A stretch of DNA of 23,702 bases from a virus. Within the stretch, counting starts at the first letter, position 1, and each line of letters begins with the position of its first letter. The notes below the pieces were generated by a model. It saw only the letters and a list, made by a program, of their open reading frames with translations, searched no databases and had not been told where the DNA came from. The position numbers were made by a program, and so were the translations under genes. Shown here one piece after another: positions 7,461 through 14,734 of this stretch. The DNA lies in IMG/VR virus record IMGVR_UViG_3300005253_000459, positions 1-23,702 of that record. One strand, given 5' to 3'.

Positions 7461-7954
7461 TGAGTAAAAGAGTATCAATAATGCCAAGCGAAAGCCCGTT
7501 GTCTTACCAGAAGAACGCGATACGAATTATAATCCCTGGTGAGGTTATACCCAGCAGTAATTCTTTTTATTCGATACACTGGGCAAGCCGTAAGAGATTA
7601 ATCAAGCAATGGTACGTCTGGTTAAGGCACTACAGTAAGCCGGAAGATTGGATTGAACAACCAAAGGTCAAATTTAATGTGTCGATAATAAGATATTCAC
7701 CGCGTTTGATTGAGGACTTGGCTAACTTAATACATAGTGCAGATAAGCTAATTTTAGATAACATCAAGAGCAAGGTTCTGCGCCGGTTACCTTTGGGGCG
7801 TAAGCTGAACGGCAAGCCAAGTTATAGCTTAAGGCCGTACATAACGACCGGCTTGATTTTCGATGATTCGGTTAACTATGTAGATTTTAAGTGCATCCAG
7901 ATTAAAACTAATACGAAGCACAAGAAGATGGAAATTATAGTTGAGAGGATTTAA
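7460..7954 (+). CDS. RusA-like Holliday junction resolvase
   Basis: Predicted to cleave four-way DNA junctions during recombination or packaging. I chose the second ATG (7460) because GAGGTGG is better spaced to it than to 7457. RusA-type features: an N-terminal beta strand with 'IPGEVIPSSNSFYSI', a basic segment 'WASRKRLIKQWYVWLRHY', acidic residues in 'EDLANLIHSADKLILDNIKS' (about 85-104) and 'GLIFDDSVNYV' (about 131-141), matching the usual Asp cluster plus DD motif. The spacing between the acidic clusters carries a basic insert. Position after the replication gene fits phage RusA. Confidence 0.68.
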   Translation: MSKRVSIMPSESPLSYQKNAIRIIIPGEVIPSSNSFYSIHWASRKRLIKQWYVWLRHYSKPEDWIEQPKVKFNVSIIRYSPRLIEDLANLIHSADKLILDNIKSKVLRRLPLGRKLNGKPSYSLRPYITTGLIFDDSVNYVDFKCIQIKTNTKHKKMEIIVERI

Positions 7955-7956
7955 AG

Positions 7957-8217
7957 ATGAATAGATGTGGTAAATGCGGTTTTCATTGGGAAGGTAATTC
8001 GCGTGTGAAGTGTCCTAATTGTATAGCCACCCCTATATATTTTGTTGAATATTATATAAGGGGTAGTGGGGCTTTACCAAAGAACCAACGATTTTCTGAT
8101 TTAGAAAAAGCGCGTAAATTTGCTAAGGATAAAAAAACACAAGGTAATATAGTAACCATATTGCAAGCCCAAGATAATCAAGAGATATGGCAGGCTAAAG
8201 GAATAGAGTTTTTATAA
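7957..8217 (+). CDS. Zinc-ribbon protein (86 aa)
   Basis: GAGGA precedes the ATG. The N-terminus is a compact four-Cys ribbon: 'CGKCGFHW' and 'CPNC' about 13 residues later. The remaining ~60 residues predict alternating strand and helix ('FVEYYIRGSG', 'DLEKARKFAKDKK', 'NIVTILQAQ'), similar to small adaptor domains, with no catalytic signature. Between the resolvase and the Gp37/Gp68 gene. Function unknown. Confidence 0.6.
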   Translation: MNRCGKCGFHWEGNSRVKCPNCIATPIYFVEYYIRGSGALPKNQRFSDLEKARKFAKDKKTQGNIVTILQAQDNQEIWQAKGIEFL

Positions 8218-8226
8218 GGAGAAAGT

Positions 8227-8949
8227 ATGGGAACTAATTCAAGTGTGCCATGGACAACCCATTCGTGGGGTTTGCATTACGGCTGCAAGAAGGTATCAAC
8301 CGGATGCGATAACTGCTACGCGGAACGGGACATGACCAGGTACGGCAAGGATTTTTATAAAGTTACGCGGGCAAAGGACGCTACCTTTTATAAGCCAGCC
8401 TTGTGGCATGAACCGGCTAAAGTATTCGTATGTCCATGGTCTGATTTCTTCATATTAAACGCGGACGAATGGCGACCAGAGGCCTGGCGTATAATCAAAG
8501 AGCATAAGCATCTAACATTCCAGATACTTACCAAGCGACCAGAACGGATAGAGAAATGCTTGCCGATTGATTGGGGCAAAGGCTATCCTAATGTCTGGTT
8601 GGGGGTAACGGTTGAAAGTATTGATTGCCTTAACCGTATTAATAAGCTGGCTGGAATACCGGCTATATCAAAGTTCATTAGTGCCGAACCGTTGCTTGAT
8701 GATTTGGGCGGGTATTTAAGAGACAATCCTATACGCTTAATGAGAACGGGTATAGAATGGATAATAGCCGGCTGCGAGAGTGGCCAGAACGTCAGAGAAA
8801 CCAAAATCGAATGGGTCAGAAACCTACGAGACTTCTGTATCAAGCATAACATAAAGTTCTTTTTGAAACAACTACGCAAAGAAGATGGTGGTTTAGTTGA
8901 GATGCCAAAACTTGACGGAGTTATATATGACCAGATACCGGAAAGATAA
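8227..8949 (+). CDS. Phage Gp37/Gp68 family (DUF5131) radical-SAM-like protein
   Basis: AAGGAG precedes the ATG. The family signature is clear: 'GCKKVSTGCDNCYAE' with Cys 20, 27 and 30, then 'VFVCPWSDFF', 'LTFQILTKRPERI', 'NVWLGVTVES', 'FISAEPLL' and 'WIIAGCESG'. DUF5131 proteins are related to the radical SAM superfamily and the Cys triad may hold an iron-sulfur cluster, though its spacing is not the classic CxxxCxxC. Their substrate is not established; proposals centre on nucleic-acid modification or repair. The 240-aa length is normal. It opens a block with a DNA methyltransferase and a true radical SAM enzyme. Confidence 0.85.
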   Translation: MGTNSSVPWTTHSWGLHYGCKKVSTGCDNCYAERDMTRYGKDFYKVTRAKDATFYKPALWHEPAKVFVCPWSDFFILNADEWRPEAWRIIKEHKHLTFQILTKRPERIEKCLPIDWGKGYPNVWLGVTVESIDCLNRINKLAGIPAISKFISAEPLLDDLGGYLRDNPIRLMRTGIEWIIAGCESGQNVRETKIEWVRNLRDFCIKHNIKFFLKQLRKEDGGLVEMPKLDGVIYDQIPER

Positions 8950-9262
8950 TACCGAGTACATAATCAGAACATTACCCCGACATTTCAGACGGGTATGGTT
9001 GGATATATGGCGACCGGCTGATTGCAAAAAGTGTTGCATAAGTATCGGCTTATACTTCATTGCCGTGTACCGTGGTTATGCCATAGACGAACCATTAGAA
9101 ACTATAGACCCGACCATGGTTGAGGTTAATTCAGTATGCTCGCATTGTGGTGGTAAGCATTGGTCAAACGTTGAAGTAAGTAAACACGGTGGCGGGTTTC
9201 ATAGATTAGAACGTAGGATTTGTAAACGATGTGTGAAATTAGCAGGCAGGAAAAAATCTTGA
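8927..9262 (+). CDS. Zinc-binding-like hypothetical protein (111 aa)
   Basis: The ATG at 8927 has ACGGAG upstream and overlaps the Gp37/Gp68 gene by 23 nt. Cys motifs are 'CKKCC' near residue 33, 'CSHCGGKHW' near 71 and 'CKRC' near 98; the last two could form a ribbon. Aromatic/basic N-terminus ('RHFRRVWLDIWR'). It ends in TTGA, overlapping the next mini-gene. No family recognised. Confidence 0.55.
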   Translation: MTRYRKDNTEYIIRTLPRHFRRVWLDIWRPADCKKCCISIGLYFIAVYRGYAIDEPLETIDPTMVEVNSVCSHCGGKHWSNVEVSKHGGGFHRLERRICKRCVKLAGRKKS

Positions 9263-9378
9263 AGTTAGTATTCAAATGTCAGACGTGCGGTGCGGAAGAA
9301 ATGCGTCCGTGTACGCCTGATGACCCGTGCTGTAAATCGTGCGGGGGGAAACTTAAACCGGTGAGACGTGAAGATTAG
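9259..9378 (+). CDS. Zinc-ribbon mini-protein, TTG start (39 aa)
   Basis: A short gene between the upstream stop and the methyltransferase. TTG at 9259 overlaps the previous stop (TTGA) and AGGCAGG lies about 7 nt upstream. The protein is a minimal four-plus-Cys ribbon: 'CQTCG', then 'CCKSCGG', ending in a basic tail. The stop is immediately followed by the methyltransferase ATG at 9379. The tight packing and intact ribbon support it being real. Confidence 0.5.
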   Translation: MKLVFKCQTCGAEEMRPCTPDDPCCKSCGGKLKPVRRED

Positions 9379-11043
9379 ATGGAACTAAATAAAATACACC
9401 AAGGCGATACGCTGGTCGTATTAAAGACTATGCCGGATGATTATGTTGACTGCGTTATGACCAGCATACCTTATTGGGGACTTAGAGACTATGGCGTAGA
9501 AGGTCAATTAGGATTAGAGAAAACACTTACTGAATATATAGACAAGACGCTATTGATTACTGCCCAGCTTAAACGAGTGCTTAAACCGACTGGTGTGCTG
9601 TATTGGAATCATGGAGATTGTTACGGTGGCAATCCAGCGTCTGGTACGCAATCCGGGATAGGACAAAGAGGAAGCATTAAAAGACAACCTAAAAATGGTA
9701 TTATTCCCAAATGCCTATCGATGCAAGGCTACCGTCTAATCCTGCGTATGATAGACGAGCAGGGTTGGACACTACGCAACACTATCATATGGAATAAGCC
9801 GAACCATATGCCATCATCAGTTAGGGATAGATACGCTAATGGATACGAACCTGTCTTTATGCTGGTAAAACAACAGAAATATTGGTTTGACCTGGATGCG
9901 GTGAGGATACCACAGCTATTCTCCGATGATACAAATAGACCAAGTGGCAAAGTAAGGTCGACTGGCCGAATAGAAGGGGCAAGATTTGCTGGTGGACAAA
10001 GGATATTAAATTCCGCAGGTAAGAACCCAGGCGATGTCTGGACGATAACAACCCAACCATTCCCCGAAGCCCACTTTGCCACCTTCCCAGAAAAGCTATG
10101 CGAGAAGCCGATACTATCAAGCTGTCCTCAATGGATATGCCAGAAGTGCGGTAAGGCGAGGGAGAGGATTAGCGAATATGGATTAGATATTCACCATTAT
10201 CAAAAAGATAGACCAGTAAAAATGACGAACTGGGATACATTTCCAATGGCCAGAGGAACAAAAACCGTTAATACCATCGGCTGGACAGACTGCAAGTGCA
10301 AAAACTTGACATGTGCGGTATGTAACGCTATAATATCAGACAAGGAGGTAAAAGAATATGCCACACAAAGATTACGAAAAGAGAAAGGAATACCAAAGAA
10401 ATTACTGGAGGGAACATTACAGGGGCAAGCACACAAAGAAATATCCTTTGAAAACCTGCGTGATTTGTGGGAAAGATTTTTACGGAAGGAAATCCCAGAA
10501 GTGTTGCAATCGGAAATGCGGGGTTCAGTGGCAAATCAAGCGAGGGCGGCACAATGCCTTCCCCAAGGGCAAGCATTCCCCAAATTACAAGGGCGGGACA
10601 TTCAACAAGAACGGGTACAAAATAATACTAATTCAGGGGAAAAGATTAATGGAGCATCGGTGGATAATGGAAAAGCACATCAAACGAAAATTACAAGCAT
10701 GGGAAGAAGTTCATCACAAGAACGGCAAGAAAGCCGACAACAGGATACAGAACTTAGAGATAGTTCAGAAGAAAACCCATCAAGGGAAAATGCTTTGTCC
10801 TTTATGCAACGGGTGGTTCAAGATAAAATAAGATGTTCTAAGTGTAAATCTGCTATAAAACTAATTCCCGCCGGCTGGAACGCTGGCATAGTCCTTGACC
10901 CGTTTGCTGGTGCTGGCACAACCTTAGTCGTAGCCAAGAAGCTACACCGTAACTATATAGGTATAGAACTTAATCCAGAGTATATTAAATTAGCTGAGAA
11001 GCGGTTGTACAATACGATAGTAAACCAGGAATTGTTTGAATGA
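9379..11043 (+). CDS. Beta-class DNA methyltransferase (N4-C or N6-A), interrupted by nested HNH gene
   Basis: Transfers methyl from SAM to an exocyclic base nitrogen in DNA. Motif IV is near the N-terminus (TSIPYW, residues 28-33) and motif I near the C-terminus (DPFAGAGTT, 507-515), the permuted beta order. Motif IV is unusual: most relatives have S/T-S-P-P-Y. A zinc-like 'CQKCG' and 'DCKC' (305-307) precede the interruption. Residues about 309-495 are a low-complexity Gln/Arg/Ser/Glu-rich stretch produced by reading the nested HNH gene in another frame; without it the enzyme would be about 365 aa, normal for phage enzymes. 'WNAGIVLDPFAGAG' then resumes normally. Overlaps the ParB-like gene by 8 nt. 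Target site unknown. Activity depends on whether the insert is tolerated or removed. Confidence 0.85.
   Translation: MELNKIHQGDTLVVLKTMPDDYVDCVMTSIPYWGLRDYGVEGQLGLEKTLTEYIDKTLLITAQLKRVLKPTGVLYWNHGDCYGGNPASGTQSGIGQRGSIKRQPKNGIIPKCLSMQGYRLILRMIDEQGWTLRNTIIWNKPNHMPSSVRDRYANGYEPVFMLVKQQKYWFDLDAVRIPQLFSDDTNRPSGKVRSTGRIEGARFAGGQRILNSAGKNPGDVWTITTQPFPEAHFATFPEKLCEKPILSSCPQWICQKCGKARERISEYGLDIHHYQKDRPVKMTNWDTFPMARGTKTVNTIGWTDCKCKNLTCAVCNAIISDKEVKEYATQRLRKEKGIPKKLLEGTLQGQAHKEISFENLRDLWERFLRKEIPEVLQSEMRGSVANQARAAQCLPQGQAFPKLQGRDIQQERVQNNTNSGEKINGASVDNGKAHQTKITSMGRSSSQERQESRQQDTELRDSSEENPSRENALSFMQRVVQDKIRCSKCKSAIKLIPAGWNAGIVLDPFAGAGTTLVVAKKLHRNYIGIELNPEYIKLAEKRLYNTIVNQELFE
10306..10334 (+). promoter_or_regulatory. 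Perfect consensus promoter inside methyltransferase gene
   Basis: TTGACA (10306-10311), a 17-bp spacer and TATAAT (10329-10334): exact consensus in both hexamers at optimal spacing. It lies at the left edge of the inserted segment, 23 nt before the HNH start codon. Transcription would start near 10341, leaving a very short leader that holds just the Shine-Dalgarno. The sequence ATGTAACGCT next to the -10 resembles the spacer of promoter P2. Confidence 0.78.
10358..10831 (+). CDS. HNH homing-type endonuclease nested in methyltransferase gene
   Basis: A free-standing endonuclease of 157 aa in the +1 frame relative to the enclosing methyltransferase. It has a strong RBS (AAGGAGGT, 10342-10349) and its own consensus promoter. 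Domains: basic N-terminus, zinc-finger-like Cys at 34, 37, 50 and 54, a 'GTFNKNGYKIILIQGKR' strand region, then the HNH core 'EEVHHKNGKKADNRIQNLEI' with H119, H120, N128 and N132 and the final His at about 141. This is the HNH_3 type common in phage homing endonucleases. A final 'CPLC' lies at 147-150. It probably cleaves near its insertion site in uninterrupted alleles, promoting its own spread; the target is inferred. All key residues look intact. Confidence 0.88.
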   Translation: MPHKDYEKRKEYQRNYWREHYRGKHTKKYPLKTCVICGKDFYGRKSQKCCNRKCGVQWQIKRGRHNAFPKGKHSPNYKGGTFNKNGYKIILIQGKRLMEHRWIMEKHIKRKLQAWEEVHHKNGKKADNRIQNLEIVQKKTHQGKMLCPLCNGWFKIK

Positions 11044-11752
11044 AAGGAAGCAGGCTAACGTGAAAAAAAAAACCAAGAAAGCTAAAGCGAAATTAGCAAT
11101 CCCTAAAATGCGTTTAGAGCAAGTGCCTCTAAACAAATTGCTTGAGTGGAAGCAGAACCCTAGGGAAAATAATGAAGCAGCCGGTAAGTTATCAAAACTT
11201 ATCGAGGCGCATGGTTACCGTGTGCCTATCATAGTTGATAAGAACAAAGTAATCCGCGCCGGTCATACCAGGCTCAAGGCATTAAAGAGAAGCATTCCGG
11301 TAGACGAACACAAGAATACCAAGATACCCGTGTTAATCCAGGAATTCAAAAACGATAAGGAAGCTGTTGCCTTTTCAATAGCGGATAACCGTAGCGCGGA
11401 ATGGAGTTTGTGGGATTTGGAAGGGTTGAGCAAGGTAATGAATGATTTGCTTAAAGACGATAAGAATTTATTATTCTCTACCGGTTTCACGGCAGCAGAA
11501 ATAAGCAGCCTGATGCCGGACGTAGACCTGGCTGGTATAGAGGCAAGCCTTAAAGACACCCCGCCGGAATTGGCAGACCCAGATATTACCGGTGATTCGG
11601 ATAACAAAGCAGAATATATTATCGTTAAGTTTGATAGCGATTCGGAATACAAGGCAGTCAAAAAAGCATGGGGCATGAAACCGCACAGCAGGGTAATCGA
11701 ATATCAAAACCTGCTCAAAATATTAAGGCTTAAAAAAAGACAATGCATCTAA
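11036..11752 (+). CDS. ParB-like nuclease/CTPase-domain protein
   Basis: The ParB/Srx-like N-terminal domain is visible: 'LLEWKQNPRENN' (N41-P42-R43), 'KLIEAHGYRVPIIVD' and 'VIRAGHTRLKALK' (about 72-83). A C-terminal region of about 120 residues rich in Asp/Leu follows, with no second ParB HTH. Phage proteins of this kind often adjoin or fuse to DNA methyltransferases. The start could be ATG 11036 (8-nt overlap with the methyltransferase) or GTG 11060, which has GGAAG upstream. Its stop overlaps the FkbM gene by 10 nt. Role is inferred to be DNA binding or modification rather than segregation, since no ParA is present. Confidence 0.8.
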   Translation: MNERKQANVKKKTKKAKAKLAIPKMRLEQVPLNKLLEWKQNPRENNEAAGKLSKLIEAHGYRVPIIVDKNKVIRAGHTRLKALKRSIPVDEHKNTKIPVLIQEFKNDKEAVAFSIADNRSAEWSLWDLEGLSKVMNDLLKDDKNLLFSTGFTAAEISSLMPDVDLAGIEASLKDTPPELADPDITGDSDNKAEYIIVKFDSDSEYKAVKKAWGMKPHSRVIEYQNLLKILRLKKRQCI

Positions 11753-12408
11753 GAGATAATACTTCTGACCAAAAGGTTTATCGGGAAATATTCATCAAGA
11801 AAGTCTATGAGAAACATGGGTTCAAAATTGATTCGGGCGAATCATGGATTGACCTGGGTGCTTATATAGGGTTTTTTTCTGCTTATGCCCAATCCCGTGG
11901 TGCGATTATCAAGAAAATATATGAACCTTTCGCTGAGAACATCCCGTTTATTAAAGACAATCTTAAGCAAAGCTGCGAGGCTATAATACCTAAATGCGTT
12001 ACAGCCAGGGGTGATGGCAAGCAAGCCTTTTATATCTGCAAAGACGGGAACTACCAGAGGAATACAACTATCAATCATTACAAACGCAAGGAAATGATTA
12101 CGAGATTGGTAGATAGCGATGCATTCGGTGATATTCTTTTTGATGATTGCTGTGTGAAAATGGATATAGAAGGAAGCGAATTGGCTATTATAGACGAATG
12201 CCATCCAACCTTCAAAAAGATAAACAAGATGGTTTTAGAGTATCATACCGACAAGGATAATTTATTAGAGAATTATTATCGGCGGGTTAAGATACTTGAG
12301 AAGTATTTTGCTTATGTTAAGTATGATAGGTTGAAACAGAAGGATGGTTCAACCAGAGGCGCATTAAAGATATTTCCCAGTGGGCGTTTAATCTATTGTT
12401 GTAATTAA
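11743..12408 (+). CDS. FkbM-type SAM-dependent methyltransferase
   Basis: Class I methyltransferase. The SAM-binding motif is 'WIDLGAYIGFFS' (35-46); the FkbM hallmark 'VKMDIEGSE' lies around residues 139-147, followed by 'MVLEYH'. FkbM enzymes methylate hydroxyl groups on sugars, polyketides or lipids, so a phage copy could modify a glycan, a nucleotide derivative or a product of the neighbouring radical SAM enzyme. It overlaps the ParB-like gene by 10 nt and has little Shine-Dalgarno, suggesting coupled translation. 221 aa is a normal core length. Substrate unknown. Confidence 0.8.
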   Translation: MHLRDNTSDQKVYREIFIKKVYEKHGFKIDSGESWIDLGAYIGFFSAYAQSRGAIIKKIYEPFAENIPFIKDNLKQSCEAIIPKCVTARGDGKQAFYICKDGNYQRNTTINHYKRKEMITRLVDSDAFGDILFDDCCVKMDIEGSELAIIDECHPTFKKINKMVLEYHTDKDNLLENYYRRVKILEKYFAYVKYDRLKQKDGSTRGALKIFPSGRLIYCCN

Positions 12409-12410
12409 TC

Positions 12411-13706
12411 ATGAAATTAAAGTATTATTATTCACCAAGATGGACTGGTGAGATTTTGGATTGTAGTCTACCGATGACTTTTGATACGTATAATAAGTGC
12501 AGTTATAATTGTCTATACTGTTTCAGTTACTTCCAAAAGAGCCATTCGTTAGGCAGGGGTGGTGTTCGTTCCGGCAAGCACAACTACCAGGGTGTTACTA
12601 CGCCGACCACGTGGGTGAATCCAGAGGTAATCAAAAGGCTATTTGCATTAGACCCAAAGATGTCGAAGTCAATGCAGCAGTTCTATCCGTATATAATCAA
12701 AAGGAATACAATGCAATGGGGTGGGCTGGCTGACCAGTTCGATGAATATGAACGTAAGCACGGTATAACATTAGAGTTATTAAAAGTCTTTAGGTCACTT
12801 AAGTACCCGTTATGCTTTAGCACTAAGGCGGTGTGGTGGACAAAAGACAAACGGTATACTGATTTATTCAAGAAGCAGGACAACTGGAATACCAAGTTCA
12901 GTATAATTAATCTCGATAAGTATATGTCACGGAAGATAGAAAAGGGAGTTCCGTCACCGCAGGCCAGGCTTGAAGCCATGAAAACAGTAGCCGGCTTAAA
13001 CAAAGGCGGGGTGACTTTAAGACTTAGGCCGTTTATAATCGGATTGTCGGATAAGCATGATGAGTACTTAAAACTGATTGCGGAAGCGAAAAATCACGGG
13101 GCAACGGCGGTCAGTACCGAGTTCTTTTGTCTGGAACTAAGGGCTGACGAAAGACTGCGCGGTAGATATAACGAAATGTCCGAGGCAATAGGGGTAGACA
13201 TATTCAAGTATTATAGGCTTAATTCAAAAGGTAGCGCGGGTTACTTAAGGCTGAACAGAGATATAAAGAGGCCGTATATAGTTAAGATGTATAACTTGTG
13301 CAAGGCGTTAGGGTTACGGTTTTATGTTAGTGATGCTCACTTCAAAGAGTATTGTCATAACGGTAGCTGCTGCGGATTACCGGAATCGTTTAATTATAAT
13401 AGAGGGCAGTTTACTAATGCGTTAATGATAGCCAAGGCCAAGGGTGAAGTAAGATATTCGGATATAAAAACCGAAGTGTTAGAGTTATTCGATTTTCCTT
13501 TTATCAAGGCAGCCGGTTTCAATACAAGCACTACGGTTAATAGAGCCAGGCGGGATAATCAAAAGATGACTGATTACGTTAGAGAAGCCTGGAATAACCC
13601 CAAGAGTAAAAAAAGCCCGTATAAGTATTTCGGCGGGGTTCTAATCCCGACCGGATTAGATGAGAACAAAGACGTGGTGTATAAATATGTCGGTGAAAAA
13701 GTATAA
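12411..13706 (+). CDS. Radical SAM protein
   Basis: Contains the classic CxxxCxxC cluster 'CSYNCLYC' (Cys 30, 34, 37), which binds a 4Fe-4S cluster and SAM. Upstream 'MTFDTYNKC' and the later 'YPLCFSTKAVWW' and 'LRLRPFIIGLSD' fit a partial TIM barrel of the kind seen in spore-photoproduct-lyase-like enzymes. A second Cys group, 'YCHNGSCCGL' near residue 320-329, could hold an auxiliary cluster. The 431-aa protein is longer than a minimal SPL-like enzyme. No Shine-Dalgarno is evident; the start lies 2 nt after the FkbM stop, implying coupling and a joint task. The reaction is unknown. Confidence 0.85.
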   Translation: MKLKYYYSPRWTGEILDCSLPMTFDTYNKCSYNCLYCFSYFQKSHSLGRGGVRSGKHNYQGVTTPTTWVNPEVIKRLFALDPKMSKSMQQFYPYIIKRNTMQWGGLADQFDEYERKHGITLELLKVFRSLKYPLCFSTKAVWWTKDKRYTDLFKKQDNWNTKFSIINLDKYMSRKIEKGVPSPQARLEAMKTVAGLNKGGVTLRLRPFIIGLSDKHDEYLKLIAEAKNHGATAVSTEFFCLELRADERLRGRYNEMSEAIGVDIFKYYRLNSKGSAGYLRLNRDIKRPYIVKMYNLCKALGLRFYVSDAHFKEYCHNGSCCGLPESFNYNRGQFTNALMIAKAKGEVRYSDIKTEVLELFDFPFIKAAGFNTSTTVNRARRDNQKMTDYVREAWNNPKSKKSPYKYFGGVLIPTGLDENKDVVYKYVGEKV

Positions 13707-13724
13707 AATAAAGGTAGGTAAATA

Positions 13725-14180
13725 ATGAAAAAGTTTAATTCTTATAGGCAGACAAAAGTTAATTGGGGGAAAAGCCAAGCGAATATATGCAAGCTGTTGG
13801 GAAGATTCAATATTACCGATACGAGGTTTACGTTTCTACAAAGCCAAAACAAGCTAATTTGTGAATTCAATTATCCAACTGAAATCAAGGAGAAACCAGT
13901 TAATATTGGGATAAGGATTATTATACCAGTGCCAGAATCAAAAGACACCGAACAGGCAAAGAACCAAATCCATAGGGCGTTATATTATTATCTTAAGTCA
14001 AAGTTTGAGGCGTTAGAATTCAATCTGGTTGAGTTCACCCAAGAGTTTATGCCTCATATTGTTTTGTTTGATAAGAAAGGAGTTTCAAGGACAGCATACG
14101 AACTGTTTGAACCTCAATATAAAAAGAATCTATTGACGGGGAATCAGTCAGAAATAAAATTAATTGGAGACGGGAAATAA
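13725..14180 (+). CDS. Hypothetical phage protein (151 aa)
   Basis: AAGGTAGG precedes the ATG. The product starts 'WGKSQANICKLLGRFNITD' and contains a beta-rich middle ('NKLICEFNYP', 'NIGIRIIIPVP') followed by a helix ('AKNQIHRALYYYLKSKFEAL'). Proteins of similar layout often occur just before phage terminase genes, but I know of no assigned function. No Cys cluster and no membrane segment. Confidence 0.6.
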   Translation: MKKFNSYRQTKVNWGKSQANICKLLGRFNITDTRFTFLQSQNKLICEFNYPTEIKEKPVNIGIRIIIPVPESKDTEQAKNQIHRALYYYLKSKFEALEFNLVEFTQEFMPHIVLFDKKGVSRTAYELFEPQYKKNLLTGNQSEIKLIGDGK

Positions 14181-14212
14181 CTTGAATCGGATAGCATTAA
14201 GGCATAATTAAT

Positions 14213-14734
14213 GTGGCAAAGACTAAACCTAAGACATATCGTAAGCATAACTGGCGTGCTATTCGTGACTTATATATCACAGGGGAAATGTCTTTACGGG
14301 CTTTGGCCAGACGGTTCAATGTTGACCCAGGGCAAATATCTATCAAGTCCAGAAAAGAAGCATGGGAAAAAAGACGTAAGGTTCACCAGGATAGAATATC
14401 ATCAAAATTCCAGCAGAAGTCAGCACTTGATACGCTGGACAGGCTTGAACGTAATAAGAAATTGGTATTACACGGCATTGGAACTGTCCTTGCAGGTATT
14501 AAAAAGGGTACGGTCAAGCCGACCCTGGCAGACCTGGACAGGCTTATCCGGCTTGATGAGTTCCTACACGGTAACAAGCCACCAGGCGAAGGTGAAACAC
14601 TGGAAGAACTGTTTGCACGCCTTACTAAAATCAGGATACAGGAACATAAAGAAGCACTTAAACTTGAGAGGCCTGCACTGCAGTTGCCGGTGATTGATGC
14701 CAAGGTAGTAGACGATGACGGAAAAGACAAATAA
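14213..14734 (+). CDS. Terminase small subunit-like HTH protein
   Basis: Starts at GTG 14213; the ATG at 14211 is in another frame and reads a different, non-convincing product. The N-terminus holds a helix-turn-helix (about residues 14-42: 'AIRDLYITGEMSLRALARRF' then 'NVDPGQIS') as in phage terminase small subunits that recognise pac/cos DNA. Long helices ('LDTLDRLERNKKLVLHGIG', 'LADLDRLIRLDEFLHG') could form the oligomerisation domain, and an acidic tail may contact the large subunit. TerL lies about 1.5 kb downstream with five small genes between, which is farther than usual. Function inferred from motif and context. Confidence 0.68.
   Translation: MAKTKPKTYRKHNWRAIRDLYITGEMSLRALARRFNVDPGQISIKSRKEAWEKRRKVHQDRISSKFQQKSALDTLDRLERNKKLVLHGIGTVLAGIKKGTVKPTLADLDRLIRLDEFLHGNKPPGEGETLEELFARLTKIRIQEHKEALKLERPALQLPVIDAKVVDDDGKDK

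Noticed and set aside
10300-10870. Group I intron or intein as explanation for the methyltransferase insert
   Set aside because: Only about 100 nt remain outside the HNH gene, too few for a group I core, and the HNH frame differs from the methyltransferase frame, which excludes an intein.
11263-11676. Long antisense frame of 137 codons opposite the ParB-like gene
   Set aside because: Shadow of the real gene; Leu/Ser-rich composition, no RBS, and all other genes are on the + strand.
14211-14693. ATG-started frame of 160 codons overlapping the TerS-like gene
   Set aside because: Composition (many Ser, His, Trp, Cys) is unlike a real protein here, and the GTG frame at 14213 gives a clear HTH and coiled-coil protein.
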